A DNA stretch of 64,000 nucleotides from assembly GCF_001425355.1 (NCBI RefSeq), contig NZ_LMQN01000015.1:109862-173861 (forward strand), written 5' to 3'. Of the stretch, positions 7,924-17,874 are shown piece after piece. A program made the translations under genes and the position numbers. Position 1 is the stretch's first letter; every line of letters begins with the position of its first letter. Source of the DNA: Chryseobacterium sp. Leaf405. Its GTDB lineage: Bacteria > Bacteroidota > Bacteroidia > Flavobacteriales > Weeksellaceae. Below the pieces are notes generated by a model. It saw only the letters and a list, made by a program, of their open reading frames with translations, made no database searches and was not told the DNA's origin.

Positions 7924-8308
7924 GCTTTAATTTTTGAGTGTAATATTGCTTAGGTTTCACTCAGAAATTACGAATGTTAATTTTTGTTTCCACTTATTTA
8001 TTAAACAATGACCCATCCCAAAACTTTGGGGTGAGAAAGTTGAAAAATTTAACAGAAACCTTTGTGACGTTATTTAAGTGACACAGCTTTGTGAAATTAA
8101 AATTAGTATTCAAAAAACTAAGTGGACTTTGTATTCAAGTTTAATATCTTTGAAAGAAAAGTTAAATATATCAAAATCAAAAAATCCTAAAATGGATAAA
8201 TAAATTCAAGCCTTTCAACCTTAAAATTCAATTAAAACTATTTCCTACTCGTTTGAATTCCTTTCTTCTCATAAAAAATTTAGTTACATTCGTATAAAAT
8301 AATTTTCG
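7924..8308. other. Gene-free segment before the two-component system
   Basis: No coding frame or RNA gene recognised. There is a small hairpin at 8014-8033 (CATCCCAAA with TTTGGGGTG) without a T tract. The segment is AT-rich and must carry the promoter of the response-regulator gene, but no good TAnnTTTG element is visible. Confidence 0.5.
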
Positions 8309-8989
8309 ATGAACATCCTTTTATTGGAAGACGATCTAATTCTTTCTGCAGAACTTTGTAAGTTTTTAGAATCAAACAATTTTATCTGTGACAAAATCTA
8401 CGACGGAGAAACTTTTCTTCGCCAGATTAAGAACAATACTTACGATTTTTATTTGCTTGATATTAATGTTCCGAAAATTAACGGGCTTGATGTTTGCCAG
8501 ACCATACGTTCTTTCGATAAAAATACACCGATCATTATCATTTCGGCTTATGGAGATCTTTCTGATAAAAAAGATGCCTTTACGAGATTGGCAGATGATT
8601 ATTTGGTGAAACCGTTTCAGTTTGAAGAATTGTTATTAAGAATGAATTCTTTGTTGAGAAGAAAAACGCCGTCTGATAATGTAGATCAGGATATCATAAG
8701 AATTGATGATTTAATTATCAATAAAACCGAACAAAAAGTCTTTCGTGCCGGAAATGAGATTGCCCTTACGTTGAAAGAATTTCAATTATTGGCTTATTTG
8801 GCAGAAGCGCAGGGAAGAACCGTTTCGAAACAGCAGATCACAGAAAACGTCTGGGAACACAATTTTAATACCAACACGAATACCGTAGAAGTTTATATCA
8901 ATTTTTTAAGAAAGAAGATTGATAAAGATTTTAAAGTTAAACTTATCCACACACGTTCTGGGTTTGGATATTATTTAAGTCCGTTGTAA
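8309..8989 (+). CDS. OmpR/PhoB-type response regulator
   Basis: Two-component response regulator, 226 residues. The receiver domain (1-115) has the acidic pocket EDD at 7-9, phosphoacceptor D51 (LLDINVP), S79 and K101 (LVKPF). The C-terminal winged-helix domain (about 130-224) ends with VEVYINFLRKKI and TRSGFGYYL, typical of OmpR/PhoB. The kinase gene follows directly (TAAATG). The next operon encodes a metal efflux system, and such pairs usually sense periplasmic metal and switch on the pump. That control is inferred from position only. Confidence 0.9.
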   Translation: MNILLLEDDLILSAELCKFLESNNFICDKIYDGETFLRQIKNNTYDFYLLDINVPKINGLDVCQTIRSFDKNTPIIIISAYGDLSDKKDAFTRLADDYLVKPFQFEELLLRMNSLLRRKTPSDNVDQDIIRIDDLIINKTEQKVFRAGNEIALTLKEFQLLAYLAEAQGRTVSKQQITENVWEHNFNTNTNTVEVYINFLRKKIDKDFKVKLIHTRSGFGYYLSPL

Positions 8990-10354
8990 ATGTCTTTAAA
9001 AAGGAAGATAGCGCTTAACCTCAGTATTGCCTTTTCATTACTTTTCGGTATTGTATTGGCGGTTATTTATATGTCGTTTAATGATTTCCGAAGAGAAGAA
9101 TTCAAGGAAAGATTCAGGCAGAGGTTAGATTTTACTTCACATTTTATTGCTAAATCTAAAGATTTTGAAGAAGAAGCACCGGTTTTTTTCAATGAAAACT
9201 CAGATAATATTCTTTTAAACGAAACCATTTTAATTTTCAACAGTCAAAAAGAACTTATTTACAGTACGATTAAAGACCGAAATGTAACCTGGGACAATGC
9301 TTTACTGAAAGAACTTGACGAAAAGAAAACTATTTACTCAGAAAAAACGGTTCCTGAAATTTACGCAGCGCTTAAAACAATCAACGGGGAAAATTACTAT
9401 ATTCTCACCAGCGCTTTCGATACCAATGGGAATTCAAAGCTGGCGTATCTTAAATATCTTTTGATAACAGCGTATGTCATGAGTACGCTTATCATAGGAT
9501 TTTTTAGTTATTATTTTATGGGGCAGTTTTTAAAACCTCTAGAAGATCTTAATCAGGAGATTTCGGAAGTTACGGCGCATAAACTAACCACACAAATTCC
9601 CGTAAGAGATTCTAATGACGAGATTGATGTTCTGGCTAAATCTTTCAACACGATGATTGCAAGATTGGACGATGTTTTTCAATCACAGAGAGATTTTACG
9701 GCAAGTGCTTCCCACGAAATCAGAACTCCGATTACCAGAATGGCTTTCCAGCTGGAAAATTTAATTAAACTTGAGCAGCATACTCCGGAAACTTTAACAT
9801 CATTAAAACAGATTCAGAGAGATGTGTATCAGTTGTCTGATTTGACGAATTCATTATTGCTTTTGACGAAATTTGATAAAGAAAATATTCAGAGTATTTA
9901 CGAAGAAGTAAGAATTGACGAAGTTATTTTTGAATCTTTCGAAGCGGTAGAAAAAAGCTATCCGAAACTTAAAATGGATTTTCTGATTTCCGAAGATACT
10001 TCCGAAGATGCCTTGTTGACGATAAAAGGTATTCAGTCATTATTGGATATTGTTTTCATTAATTTATTTAAAAACGCTGCAGTTTACTCCGACGACGTAG
10101 AAGTTGATGTTTTAATTACCGAAACTAAAGATCATCTTATTGTCGATGTAATTTCTCGTGGAGACACCATTCCGCAACAGGAACAGGCAAAATTATTTGA
10201 AGCTTTTATGAGAGGAAATAATTCCCAAAACATTTCCGGTTCCGGTCTTGGTTTAAGAATTGTAAAAAGAATTCTTGAATATCATGGGGCAAAAATTATC
10301 TATACCTCTCCCGCAGATTTGTTGAATAAATTCAGTGTGATTTTTAATAAATAA
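8990..10354 (+). CDS. Sensor histidine kinase
   Basis: Membrane-bound sensor kinase of 454 residues. Two membrane helices (about 8-28 and 154-175) bracket a periplasmic sensor of roughly 125 residues. A HAMP-like linker follows (about 177-230), then the dimerisation helix with phosphoacceptor H242 (SASHEIRTP) and the ATPase domain with N box (NLFKNAAVYS, about 357) and G2 box (GSGLGLRI, about 422). It starts immediately after the response-regulator stop, so the pair is one operon. It lies 233 bp upstream of the efflux genes and is likely their regulator. Confidence 0.9.
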   Translation: MSLKRKIALNLSIAFSLLFGIVLAVIYMSFNDFRREEFKERFRQRLDFTSHFIAKSKDFEEEAPVFFNENSDNILLNETILIFNSQKELIYSTIKDRNVTWDNALLKELDEKKTIYSEKTVPEIYAALKTINGENYYILTSAFDTNGNSKLAYLKYLLITAYVMSTLIIGFFSYYFMGQFLKPLEDLNQEISEVTAHKLTTQIPVRDSNDEIDVLAKSFNTMIARLDDVFQSQRDFTASASHEIRTPITRMAFQLENLIKLEQHTPETLTSLKQIQRDVYQLSDLTNSLLLLTKFDKENIQSIYEEVRIDEVIFESFEAVEKSYPKLKMDFLISEDTSEDALLTIKGIQSLLDIVFINLFKNAAVYSDDVEVDVLITETKDHLIVDVISRGDTIPQQEQAKLFEAFMRGNNSQNISGSGLGLRIVKRILEYHGAKIIYTSPADLLNKFSVIFNK

Positions 10355-10587
10355 AATTCTTTTTCAATATTAATTATGGACAGGTATTTATTACTGTAAA
10401 TTTTATTCTGAATAAAAAACAGTCGAAAGATCTGTAACTATATTAATAATACTCTATCATATATTTAGGTTGAATTTCAATCTATATTTCTTTAAATCAG
10501 TATTTTAGAAGTTATTTCTAACCAATTTTAATTTTTTTTTAAGGATTCTTTAAGACCATTTTAATAGCAGAAGGGCATTTTTGTTTC

Positions 10588-11844
10588 ATGAAAATTGAGA
10601 AAATAAACAAAATTGCAGGGCTGTTTGTTGTCTTTTCCTCGCTGATGACGGCACAACAGCAGATGTCACCTTTGGATTGTGAAGAAGCTTTTCAGAAGAA
10701 CAATCTCCAGCTGCTCGCCGAACAGTACAACATTAATATGGCGGATGCAGACATTTTGCAGTCCAAAATCTGGGAACTTCCACAGTTGAGCGGTTATGTA
10801 AATGCTTACAATCCTGAAGGAAGAAAAGCATTTGACGTCGGTCAGGCAAAAGGAGCAGAAATTTCCCAACTCATCTACATGGGTGGTAAAAAGAAAAACG
10901 AAATTGCATTCGCAAAATCTAATAAAGAGCTGGCTCAGCTTCAGTTTTCTCAACTTTTGGTTGATCTGAGATCTCAGCTTCGAAGCAATTATTTCAATCT
11001 TTACTATGAGAAATTAAAACTGGAGAATACGAAAAAGCAACTGGATTATATGAACGACCTTTTGGCAGCATATAAAATTCAGTCTGCAAAAGGAAATGTG
11101 TCGCTGAAAGATGAAGTACGACTTCAGAGCATCGTGATTCAGTTAAATAATGATAAAATAGTAATCAATAAAAATATTCTTGAATTCGAACAAAACTTAC
11201 AAGTCTTAACAGGAATTACGGAAGAACTGGAACCGCAGCTTTCCGAATCTGAGGCGAAAGATATTTTAGCGTCTCAACCTTTCGGTGATGCTTTAGAATT
11301 GCAGAAAAAGGCCTTGGAAAATAATGCAGATTATCAATATAATTTAAAATTGATTGATAACAGCAAGTTGTACGCACAATGGCAAAAATCAATGAATGTT
11401 CCGGATCTGAATGTCGGTGCACAGTGGGATCAAAACAGCGGAACTTTTAAAAATGAAGTCAATCTGATGGTTGGAATTCCTTTGCCTTTGTGGAAATCGA
11501 ATAAAGGAAATGTTGAAAGAGCCAATTTTGCGATTAAACAAAATCAAAAGAATGCAGAATTCCAAAGATTGAATCTTGAAACTAAAGTTCAGTCTGCTTA
11601 TAAAACCTGGAAAGTACAATATGATCAGCTACAGGAGATCAAAACGACCGATCTCGATAATATGGAATTAGTCTACAACGGAATGCTGAAAAATTTCAGA
11701 AAAGGAAATATCAGTCTTATTGAATTTGTCGATTTCATGGACAGCTACAGAGAAACTGCTCTTCAGATCTACGATATGAAAAACGAGATCATACAGTCGG
11801 CAGAACAATTGAATCAACTCCTACAAACAAAAATCTTCTATTAA
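10588..11844 (+). CDS. TolC/CzcC-family outer-membrane efflux protein
   Basis: Outer-membrane channel subunit of an RND efflux system, 418 residues. It has an N-terminal signal peptide ending near TAQQQ and two repeated helical OEP domains rich in Gln, Leu and Asn (for example KKQLDYMNDLLAAYKIQSAKGN). The final OEP repeat segment NFRKGNISLIEFVDFMDSY near the C-terminus is typical of CzcC-like proteins. It is followed 3 bp later by the adaptor gene, and the pump gene follows, giving a CzcCBA order. Confidence 0.88.
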   Translation: MKIEKINKIAGLFVVFSSLMTAQQQMSPLDCEEAFQKNNLQLLAEQYNINMADADILQSKIWELPQLSGYVNAYNPEGRKAFDVGQAKGAEISQLIYMGGKKKNEIAFAKSNKELAQLQFSQLLVDLRSQLRSNYFNLYYEKLKLENTKKQLDYMNDLLAAYKIQSAKGNVSLKDEVRLQSIVIQLNNDKIVINKNILEFEQNLQVLTGITEELEPQLSESEAKDILASQPFGDALELQKKALENNADYQYNLKLIDNSKLYAQWQKSMNVPDLNVGAQWDQNSGTFKNEVNLMVGIPLPLWKSNKGNVERANFAIKQNQKNAEFQRLNLETKVQSAYKTWKVQYDQLQEIKTTDLDNMELVYNGMLKNFRKGNISLIEFVDFMDSYRETALQIYDMKNEIIQSAEQLNQLLQTKIFY

Positions 11845-11847
11845 ACA

Positions 11848-12933
11848 ATGAAAAAATATATAATCCCGGTAATGATCACTTTGTCAGTTTTATCTTGCTC
11901 AAAGAAAGAGGAAGAGGCAAAGCCACAGGCGAAAAAAGGTTTTGAACTGAGCAATACAATGCTTCAGTCTATTTCTTTAGCGAAAGTTGAAAAAAAATAT
12001 ATAGAAGACAATTATAATTTTTACGGAAAAATATCGGCTGATAAAAACAGTTATATTGATGTTTATCCGCTGGTTGGAGGAAATGTTTTAAGTGTAAATG
12101 TGGAGCTGGGAGATCATGTGAAGAAAGGGCAGGTTTTGGCGACTATCAGAAGTACGGAATTGGCAGAAGTTCAGAAAGATGTAAGCGATGCGAGAACAGA
12201 TTTGGTCGTTGCTCAGAATAATCTGCGTGTTGCAAAAGAAATGTATGAAGGAAAACTGAATACCGAAAGGGATGTGCTGGAAGCTAAAAGCCAGGTTCAG
12301 AAAGCGCAGGACCAAATGCAGAGAGCAGGTGCGGTAAGTACGGTTTATAGTGTGAAGAAAGGGAATATTTACAGTGTGGTAGCTCCGATCAGCGGATACA
12401 TCGTTCAGAAAAATATCAATAAAGACATGCAGCTGAGAAGTGACAGAAGCGAAAATATTTTCGATGTTGCCAATACAACGAATGTTTGGGCAATTATGAA
12501 TGTGAATGAATCTGATATTGATAAAATAAGTCTTGGAATGAAAGCTCAGGTTTCCACATTATCTTATCCTGACAAAGTTTTTGACGGAAAAATTGACAAA
12601 ATCTTTAAAATTATCGATCCTGAAACCAATGCCATGCAGGCAAGAGTTGTTTTGGATAATGCCAACGGATTACTGATTCCTGAAAGTAAAGCAACCATAA
12701 AAGTGACAAGCTCAGAAAGCAAAATGGCACTCACAGTTCCGTCGAAAGCCGTAATTTTTGATAATAACCGAAGTTTTGTAGTGATCTATAAATCGAGAAC
12801 CGATATCAAAGTGAAAGAAGTAAAAGTGTTGAAACAGGTGGGAGAAACGACCTATATTTCTGAAGGTTTGTCTGAAGAAGAGGAGGTAATCACAAATAAT
12901 CAATTGTTGATTTATCGCTCTTTGAATAGTTAA
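11848..12933 (+). CDS. RND periplasmic adaptor lipoprotein, CzcB type
   Basis: Membrane-fusion protein that links the inner-membrane pump to the outer-membrane channel. The product has 361 residues with a lipoprotein signal (lipobox cysteine C17, LSVLSCSKK). Then come a barrel-sandwich/lipoyl half (VYPLVGGNVLSVNVELGDHV), a helical hairpin (about 100-150, VSDARTDLVVAQNNL) and the second lipoyl half (VVAPISGYIVQKN). The beta-barrel and membrane-proximal domains follow. No CzcB-like metal-binding N-terminal extension is seen. Its gene lies 3 bp after the CzcC-type gene. Confidence 0.88.
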   Translation: MKKYIIPVMITLSVLSCSKKEEEAKPQAKKGFELSNTMLQSISLAKVEKKYIEDNYNFYGKISADKNSYIDVYPLVGGNVLSVNVELGDHVKKGQVLATIRSTELAEVQKDVSDARTDLVVAQNNLRVAKEMYEGKLNTERDVLEAKSQVQKAQDQMQRAGAVSTVYSVKKGNIYSVVAPISGYIVQKNINKDMQLRSDRSENIFDVANTTNVWAIMNVNESDIDKISLGMKAQVSTLSYPDKVFDGKIDKIFKIIDPETNAMQARVVLDNANGLLIPESKATIKVTSSESKMALTVPSKAVIFDNNRSFVVIYKSRTDIKVKEVKVLKQVGETTYISEGLSEEEEVITNNQLLIYRSLNS

Positions 12934-13210
12934 TCTTTTATTTAAACCATTAAGATTTTAAGTAGAAGTTAAGTTGAATTAAGGAAAAATCTGAAGATAT
13001 TTTTAAACATTCAGTCTTATACAATTCATTTACGAATTCCTTAAATATTCTTAATGGTTCAAAATTGATATTTAAATAAATTTTTCAGCGCCTTTGCTGA
13101 GTGAAACGCGTTTGCGAACGAAAATATGCAGAAAGATAGTTAAGTAAATCTTTGCAAGCTTTGCGTTAAAACAAATTCAACGACTTTTTTAGGTCATCAA
13201 AAAATCTATA
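12934..13210. other. Gap inside the efflux operon with repeat-like sequence
   Basis: A 277-bp gap separates the adaptor from the pump gene, unusually long for a Czc operon. The second half contains repeated short motifs based on TTTGC (TTTGCTGAG, TTTGCGAAC, TTTGCAAGC, TTTGCGTTAAAA) that look like a worn dispersed intergenic repeat. No open frame or convincing promoter seen. Confidence 0.4.
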
Positions 13211-16200
13211 ATGAATAAATTCATAAAAAATATAATTGCTTTTTCGTTAAAAAATAAGGCATTTACCTTTATTTGGGTAGCTATTTTGGCGGTCGCAGGA
13301 TTTATAAGTTTCAAAAATATGCCTATTGAAGCTTTTCCTGACGTTACCAATACCCAAATTGTTATCATTACCCAATGGAACGGGCGAAGTGCAGAAGAAG
13401 TAGAACGTTTTGTCACGACGCCCATCGAGTTGGCAATGAGTCCGGTTCAGAAGAAAACCAGTGTTAGAAGTACCACGATGTTTGGACTTTCCATTGTGAA
13501 AATTCTTTTTGACGATGGGGTGGATGATATGTTTGCCAGAAATCAGGTCAATAACCAATTAAGAACCGTCAGCCTTCCTGATGAGGTAGACCCCGAAGTT
13601 CAGCCACCCTACGGACCAACCGGAGAGATTTTCAGATACACGCTGGAAAGTAAAACCAAAGATTCCCGTGAATTATTAACTCTGCAAAACTGGGTAATCG
13701 ACAGAGCATTGAGAGGTGTTCCTGGTGTTGCAGACATCAATGTTTTCGGTGGTCAGGATAAAATTTTTGAATTAAGTATTGATCCAAGAGCTTTAGATAA
13801 ATATAATTTAACGCCATCCCAAGTGTATGATGCCGTTACGAAAAGCAACTTAAATGTAGGTGGTGATGTTATTGAAAAAAACGGACAAGCTTACGTTGTA
13901 AGAGGTATTGGTCTGGTAAAATCTATTGAAGATATTGGAAATATTACCATTGAAAATGATAAAGGAAATCCTGTTCTGGTAAAAAATGTTGCCGATGTTC
14001 ATGAAGGTTCTTTGCCGAGAGTAGGGCAGGCGGGATTGAACAATCAGGAAGATACGGTTGAGGGAATCGTCGTCATGAGAAAAGGCGAGAATCCCCGTGA
14101 AGTTCTGGTTGGTGTAAAAGCTAAAATTAAAGAGCTTAACGAAAAAATTCTTCCGAAAGACGTAAAAATGGTAACGTTCTACGACCGTGATAATCTGATG
14201 GACTTCACCACAGAGACCGTAATGCACAATTTATTGGAAGGAATTGTTCTAGTAACGGTAATTGTTTTGATTTTCATGGCGGATTGGAGAACGACTTTAA
14301 TTGTTTCCATTATTATTCCTCTATCCTTATTATTTGCCTTCTTATGTTTAAAAATGGCAGGAATGAGTGCTAATTTATTATCATTAGGAGCCGTTGACTT
14401 TGGAATTATTATCGATGGAGCTGTCGTCATGGTCGAGGGACTCTTCGTAATGCTCGATCATAAAGCACTCAAATACGGACAGAAAAAGTTCAACAAAATG
14501 GCAAAAGCCGGCTGGATCAAGCAAACCGGAACGGGCTTAGGAAAGGCGATTTTCTTTTCAAAATTAATCATCATTACTTCATTAATTCCTATTTTCTCAT
14601 TTCAGAAAGTTGAGGGGAAAATGTTCTCACCTTTAGCGTTTACTTTAGGTTTTGCTTTAATTGGTGCTTTAATTTTTACATTGACGTTGGTTCCGGTTCT
14701 TTCTCATATTCTTTTAAATAAAAATGTAAAAGAAAAGAATAATCCGTTTGTGAATTTCTGGGACAGAATTGTGTTGAAAGGTTTCAATTTTACTTTTAAA
14801 CATAAAAAAATGAGTTTAATTGTTTCTATCGCTTTCTTGGCGGTGACATTATTTTCAGGAAAATTTTTAGGAACAGAATTTTTACCACAGTTAAATGAGG
14901 GTTCATTATGGATCACCGCAGAAATGCCGATGAGTTCATCATTAAAAGAATCATTAAAAACTGCCGATCTTCTGAAAAAAGATATTATGAGCTTCCCGGA
15001 AGTGACGGATGTTCTGGCGCAAACCGGGAGAAGTAATGACGGAACCGACCCGAACGGATTCGGATTTGTACAGTTTGCCGTAAATCTTCAGCCTAAAGAT
15101 GAGTGGAAACGTAAGATCAGTTATGAAGAACTGATTGAAGGGATCGATAAAAAATTAAGAACATATCAGGGAATTACATTTAATTATTCTCAACCGATTT
15201 CCGACAACGTTGCCGAGGCTGTAGCAGGTTTTAAAGCTGAAAACGGAATTAAAATTTATGGAGATAATTTACAAACCCTAGATAAATTAGCCGATCAGGT
15301 TTTAAAAGAAATCAAAGATGTAGATGGGGTGAAAGATCCCGGAATTATTAAAAATATCGGTCAGCCTGAAGTAAGTGTAGTTCTCGACAGAGATAAAATG
15401 GCGGCGTATGGTGTAATGCCCGATGATGCTCAGTCTGTTCTTGAAATGGCTTTTGGTGGGAAAACAGCTTCAGAAATGTTTGATGGTGAAAGAAAATTTC
15501 CGATCAGATTAAGATATTCTCAGGACTACAGAAAAGATGAAAATGATATTGCTTCTCTGATGGTTCCGACGCAGGATGGTGCTAAAATTCCGTTAAAAGA
15601 AATCAGTACCATCGAGAAAGATAACGGGGCAGCTTTTATTTACAGAGATGATATTAAAAGATATATTGGTGTGAAATTCTCGATTCGTGACCGTGATTTG
15701 GGAGGAACAATTGCCGATGCACAGAAAAAAGTGGCAAAAATTGATATTCCAGACGGATATTCTATCGGATGGACAGGTCAGTTTGAAAACCAGCAGCGAG
15801 CGTCTAAAAGATTGACACAGGTCGTTCCGATCAGTATTTTAGGGATTTTCTTCCTGTTATTTATTCTTTTTGGAAACATTAAAGATTCACTTTTGGTTTT
15901 GGCGAATGTACCTTTTGCTTTAATTGGTGGAATTATTGCTTTGCACGTTACCCACATGAATTTTGGAATTTCCGCAGGGGTAGGAATGATTGCATTGCTC
16001 GGAATTTGTATTCAAAATGGAGTGATTCTCATCACAGAATTCCATCAGAATGTTAAAAACGGACTAAGCTTGGATGAGTCTATTTTTAATGGAGTGAAAT
16101 CCAGAACACGACCGGTAATCATGACGGCTTTAATGGCGTCCATCGGATTGTTGCCTGCGGCACTTTCAACCGGAATCGGTTCGGAATCGCAGAAACCTTT

Positions 16201-16309
16201 AGCAATTGTTATTATTGGAGGGTTAATGACAGCAACTGTTTTAACATTATTGATATTCCCAATTATATTCTGGATTTTCAACAGGACGAAAAAATCTCAG
16301 CAGATTTAA
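13211..16309 (+). CDS. CzcA-type heavy-metal RND efflux pump
   Basis: Inner-membrane proton-driven pump of the HME-RND family, 1032 residues. Twelve membrane helices are arranged 1+5+1+5 with two large periplasmic loops. In TM4 the motif DFGIIIDGAVVMVE places D396, D402 and E409 as in the CzcA/CnrA groups that move divalent Zn, Co, Ni or Cd. Cu/Ag pumps of the CusA type have a different pattern, so divalent cations are the likelier substrate. The metal-channel residues in the porter domain cannot be judged by eye. It forms a tripartite system with the two genes upstream. A perfect inverted repeat follows at 16324-16354. Confidence 0.9.
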   Translation: MNKFIKNIIAFSLKNKAFTFIWVAILAVAGFISFKNMPIEAFPDVTNTQIVIITQWNGRSAEEVERFVTTPIELAMSPVQKKTSVRSTTMFGLSIVKILFDDGVDDMFARNQVNNQLRTVSLPDEVDPEVQPPYGPTGEIFRYTLESKTKDSRELLTLQNWVIDRALRGVPGVADINVFGGQDKIFELSIDPRALDKYNLTPSQVYDAVTKSNLNVGGDVIEKNGQAYVVRGIGLVKSIEDIGNITIENDKGNPVLVKNVADVHEGSLPRVGQAGLNNQEDTVEGIVVMRKGENPREVLVGVKAKIKELNEKILPKDVKMVTFYDRDNLMDFTTETVMHNLLEGIVLVTVIVLIFMADWRTTLIVSIIIPLSLLFAFLCLKMAGMSANLLSLGAVDFGIIIDGAVVMVEGLFVMLDHKALKYGQKKFNKMAKAGWIKQTGTGLGKAIFFSKLIIITSLIPIFSFQKVEGKMFSPLAFTLGFALIGALIFTLTLVPVLSHILLNKNVKEKNNPFVNFWDRIVLKGFNFTFKHKKMSLIVSIAFLAVTLFSGKFLGTEFLPQLNEGSLWITAEMPMSSSLKESLKTADLLKKDIMSFPEVTDVLAQTGRSNDGTDPNGFGFVQFAVNLQPKDEWKRKISYEELIEGIDKKLRTYQGITFNYSQPISDNVAEAVAGFKAENGIKIYGDNLQTLDKLADQVLKEIKDVDGVKDPGIIKNIGQPEVSVVLDRDKMAAYGVMPDDAQSVLEMAFGGKTASEMFDGERKFPIRLRYSQDYRKDENDIASLMVPTQDGAKIPLKEISTIEKDNGAAFIYRDDIKRYIGVKFSIRDRDLGGTIADAQKKVAKIDIPDGYSIGWTGQFENQQRASKRLTQVVPISILGIFFLLFILFGNIKDSLLVLANVPFALIGGIIALHVTHMNFGISAGVGMIALLGICIQNGVILITEFHQNVKNGLSLDESIFNGVKSRTRPVIMTALMASIGLLPAALSTGIGSESQKPLAIVIIGGLMTATVLTLLIFPIIFWIFNRTKKSQQI

Positions 16310-16323
16310 TTACTCTATTAACA

Positions 16324-16354
16324 GAAGCGCGGAAAACAAAGTTTTCCGCGCTTC
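16324..16354. terminator. Perfect inverted repeat between convergent genes (bidirectional terminator)
   Basis: GAAGCGCGGAAAAC, loop AAA, GTTTTCCGCGCTTC: a perfect 14-bp stem. There is no long T tract. It lies between the pump gene and the convergent DUF4394 gene and probably ends both transcripts. Confidence 0.7.
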
Positions 16355-16383
16355 TTACGTACTGAAATAAAATTATGAGTCTT

Positions 16384-17874
16384 TTAAAATCCTAATCCTA
16401 CCGCAAAAGCTTTTACCGTATTCGGGAAATCCGAAACTGAAGTAGCAGCTCCTGTTGAAGTATTAACGGTATAAATTTTTGTTGATGAACCCACAGAAGC
16501 CATTAAATACGCTTTCTGGCTCATTGCTCCTATGTCAAAGCCATTAGCATTCGTAATATTGATTCCTAAAGAACCAACTTCTACTAAAGTTCCGTTGTTT
16601 GGTGGGGTTTGATTATATAATTTGTCAATATTATGATCGATTACAAATAATGTCGTTGAGGTTGTCCCTGCAAAATTATTGGTATAAGCTGCCGCACTTA
16701 CCATGGCTCCTGCAAGACTGATTGATGTGTCTGCTGCGGTAAGTCCTCCTGTCACGGGATCTAAACGGAGATTTTGTCCTGTATTGCTTACCACTCTTAT
16801 TTTATCGACCATCGGATTAAAATCAAATCCGAAATCGGTTCCGGCAAGTAAAGTCGTAAAAGGTGATGTTCCAACCGCAGTTGCGGCGCCTGTTCCCAAA
16901 TTAATTGTATAAATTCTGCTAGAGCTTCCCAAGGCATATAATTGCCCATTCAGAGGACGGAAGTCAATTCCTAAAATATTTTCTCCGCTTTGTAATCCTG
17001 CTACTGTTTTTGAAACAGGCATTGGGCTGTTTGGATTAAATATTTGAAGATTATTTGAATTATCAATAGCATAAGCAACTGTTTCCGTAGGAATGGCAAG
17101 ATCAATAATTGCCTGTTGAAGAGATCCGATATTGGTTGCTTTTCCATTAGTAAGATCTACCAAATGCAGTTTATCATTTAATGCAAGTAGAGCAGCGCTG
17201 TTATCCGATTTAATATCAAAAGCAGCCTGACCGTTAAATGTGGCTCCGAGATTTCCTACTTCTACCAATGTTCCGTTGTTGGGAGGATCTTGTTTAAATA
17301 ATTTACCTGAATTTGCATCAATATCATATAGAATCGTAGAAGCAGCTCCGGCTTTACTATTGGTATAAGCCACTCCGTTAATAGAGGCTCCGGTAACATT
17401 TATGTCTGTTGCTGCCGTCGCTCCTGTTTCAGGATGTAAACGTAAGTTTTGCCCTGTATTACTAACCAGACGGATTCTGTCAACAGTCGGATTAAAATCT
17501 ATGGAAGCAATTGTTCCTGAAATAGCGGGGGTAAATGCTGTAGAACTTACCACTCTTGCAGATGAATTAGAAGTATTGATAATATACAGTTTGCTGGCAT
17601 TCGATACTCCGTATAGTTCACCAGTGGCGGGTCTGAAATCAATACTTAATAATTTTTCACCCGATGGAATTCCGGTAACGGCTGTTTTGGAAGCAAAATT
17701 TTTAGGATTATTGGAGTTGAAAGAAACAAGCTCATTGCTTCCCGTAATTCCAAATACCAACATATCAGGTCCCTGAATGTTATTCTCGTTCATCATCATG
17801 CCCTCAGAATCGTCACACGAAAAAATGCTCGTAGCAATAAACAGGGCTGAACAGAAATGTAATAGTTTTCTCAT
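16384..17874 (-). CDS. DUF4394 lipoprotein with a duplicated beta-propeller-like domain
   Basis: Predicted lipoprotein of 496 residues (lipobox FSCDD, C20). The mature part consists of two homologous halves. FRPATGELYGVSNASKLYIIN and DFNPTVDRIRLVSNTGQNLR in the first half recur as FRPLNGQLYALGSSSRIYTIN and DFNPMVDKIRVVSNTGQNLR in the second. The block PPNNGTLVEVG also occurs in both. This is the DUF4394 family pattern. The function is unknown; extracellular or outer-membrane location is inferred from the lipobox. It is transcribed opposite to tuf and has no operon partner. Confidence 0.85.
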   Translation of the reverse strand: MRKLLHFCSALFIATSIFSCDDSEGMMMNENNIQGPDMLVFGITGSNELVSFNSNNPKNFASKTAVTGIPSGEKLLSIDFRPATGELYGVSNASKLYIINTSNSSARVVSSTAFTPAISGTIASIDFNPTVDRIRLVSNTGQNLRLHPETGATAATDINVTGASINGVAYTNSKAGAASTILYDIDANSGKLFKQDPPNNGTLVEVGNLGATFNGQAAFDIKSDNSAALLALNDKLHLVDLTNGKATNIGSLQQAIIDLAIPTETVAYAIDNSNNLQIFNPNSPMPVSKTVAGLQSGENILGIDFRPLNGQLYALGSSSRIYTINLGTGAATAVGTSPFTTLLAGTDFGFDFNPMVDKIRVVSNTGQNLRLDPVTGGLTAADTSISLAGAMVSAAAYTNNFAGTTSTTLFVIDHNIDKLYNQTPPNNGTLVEVGSLGINITNANGFDIGAMSQKAYLMASVGSSTKIYTVNTSTGAATSVSDFPNTVKAFAVGLGF

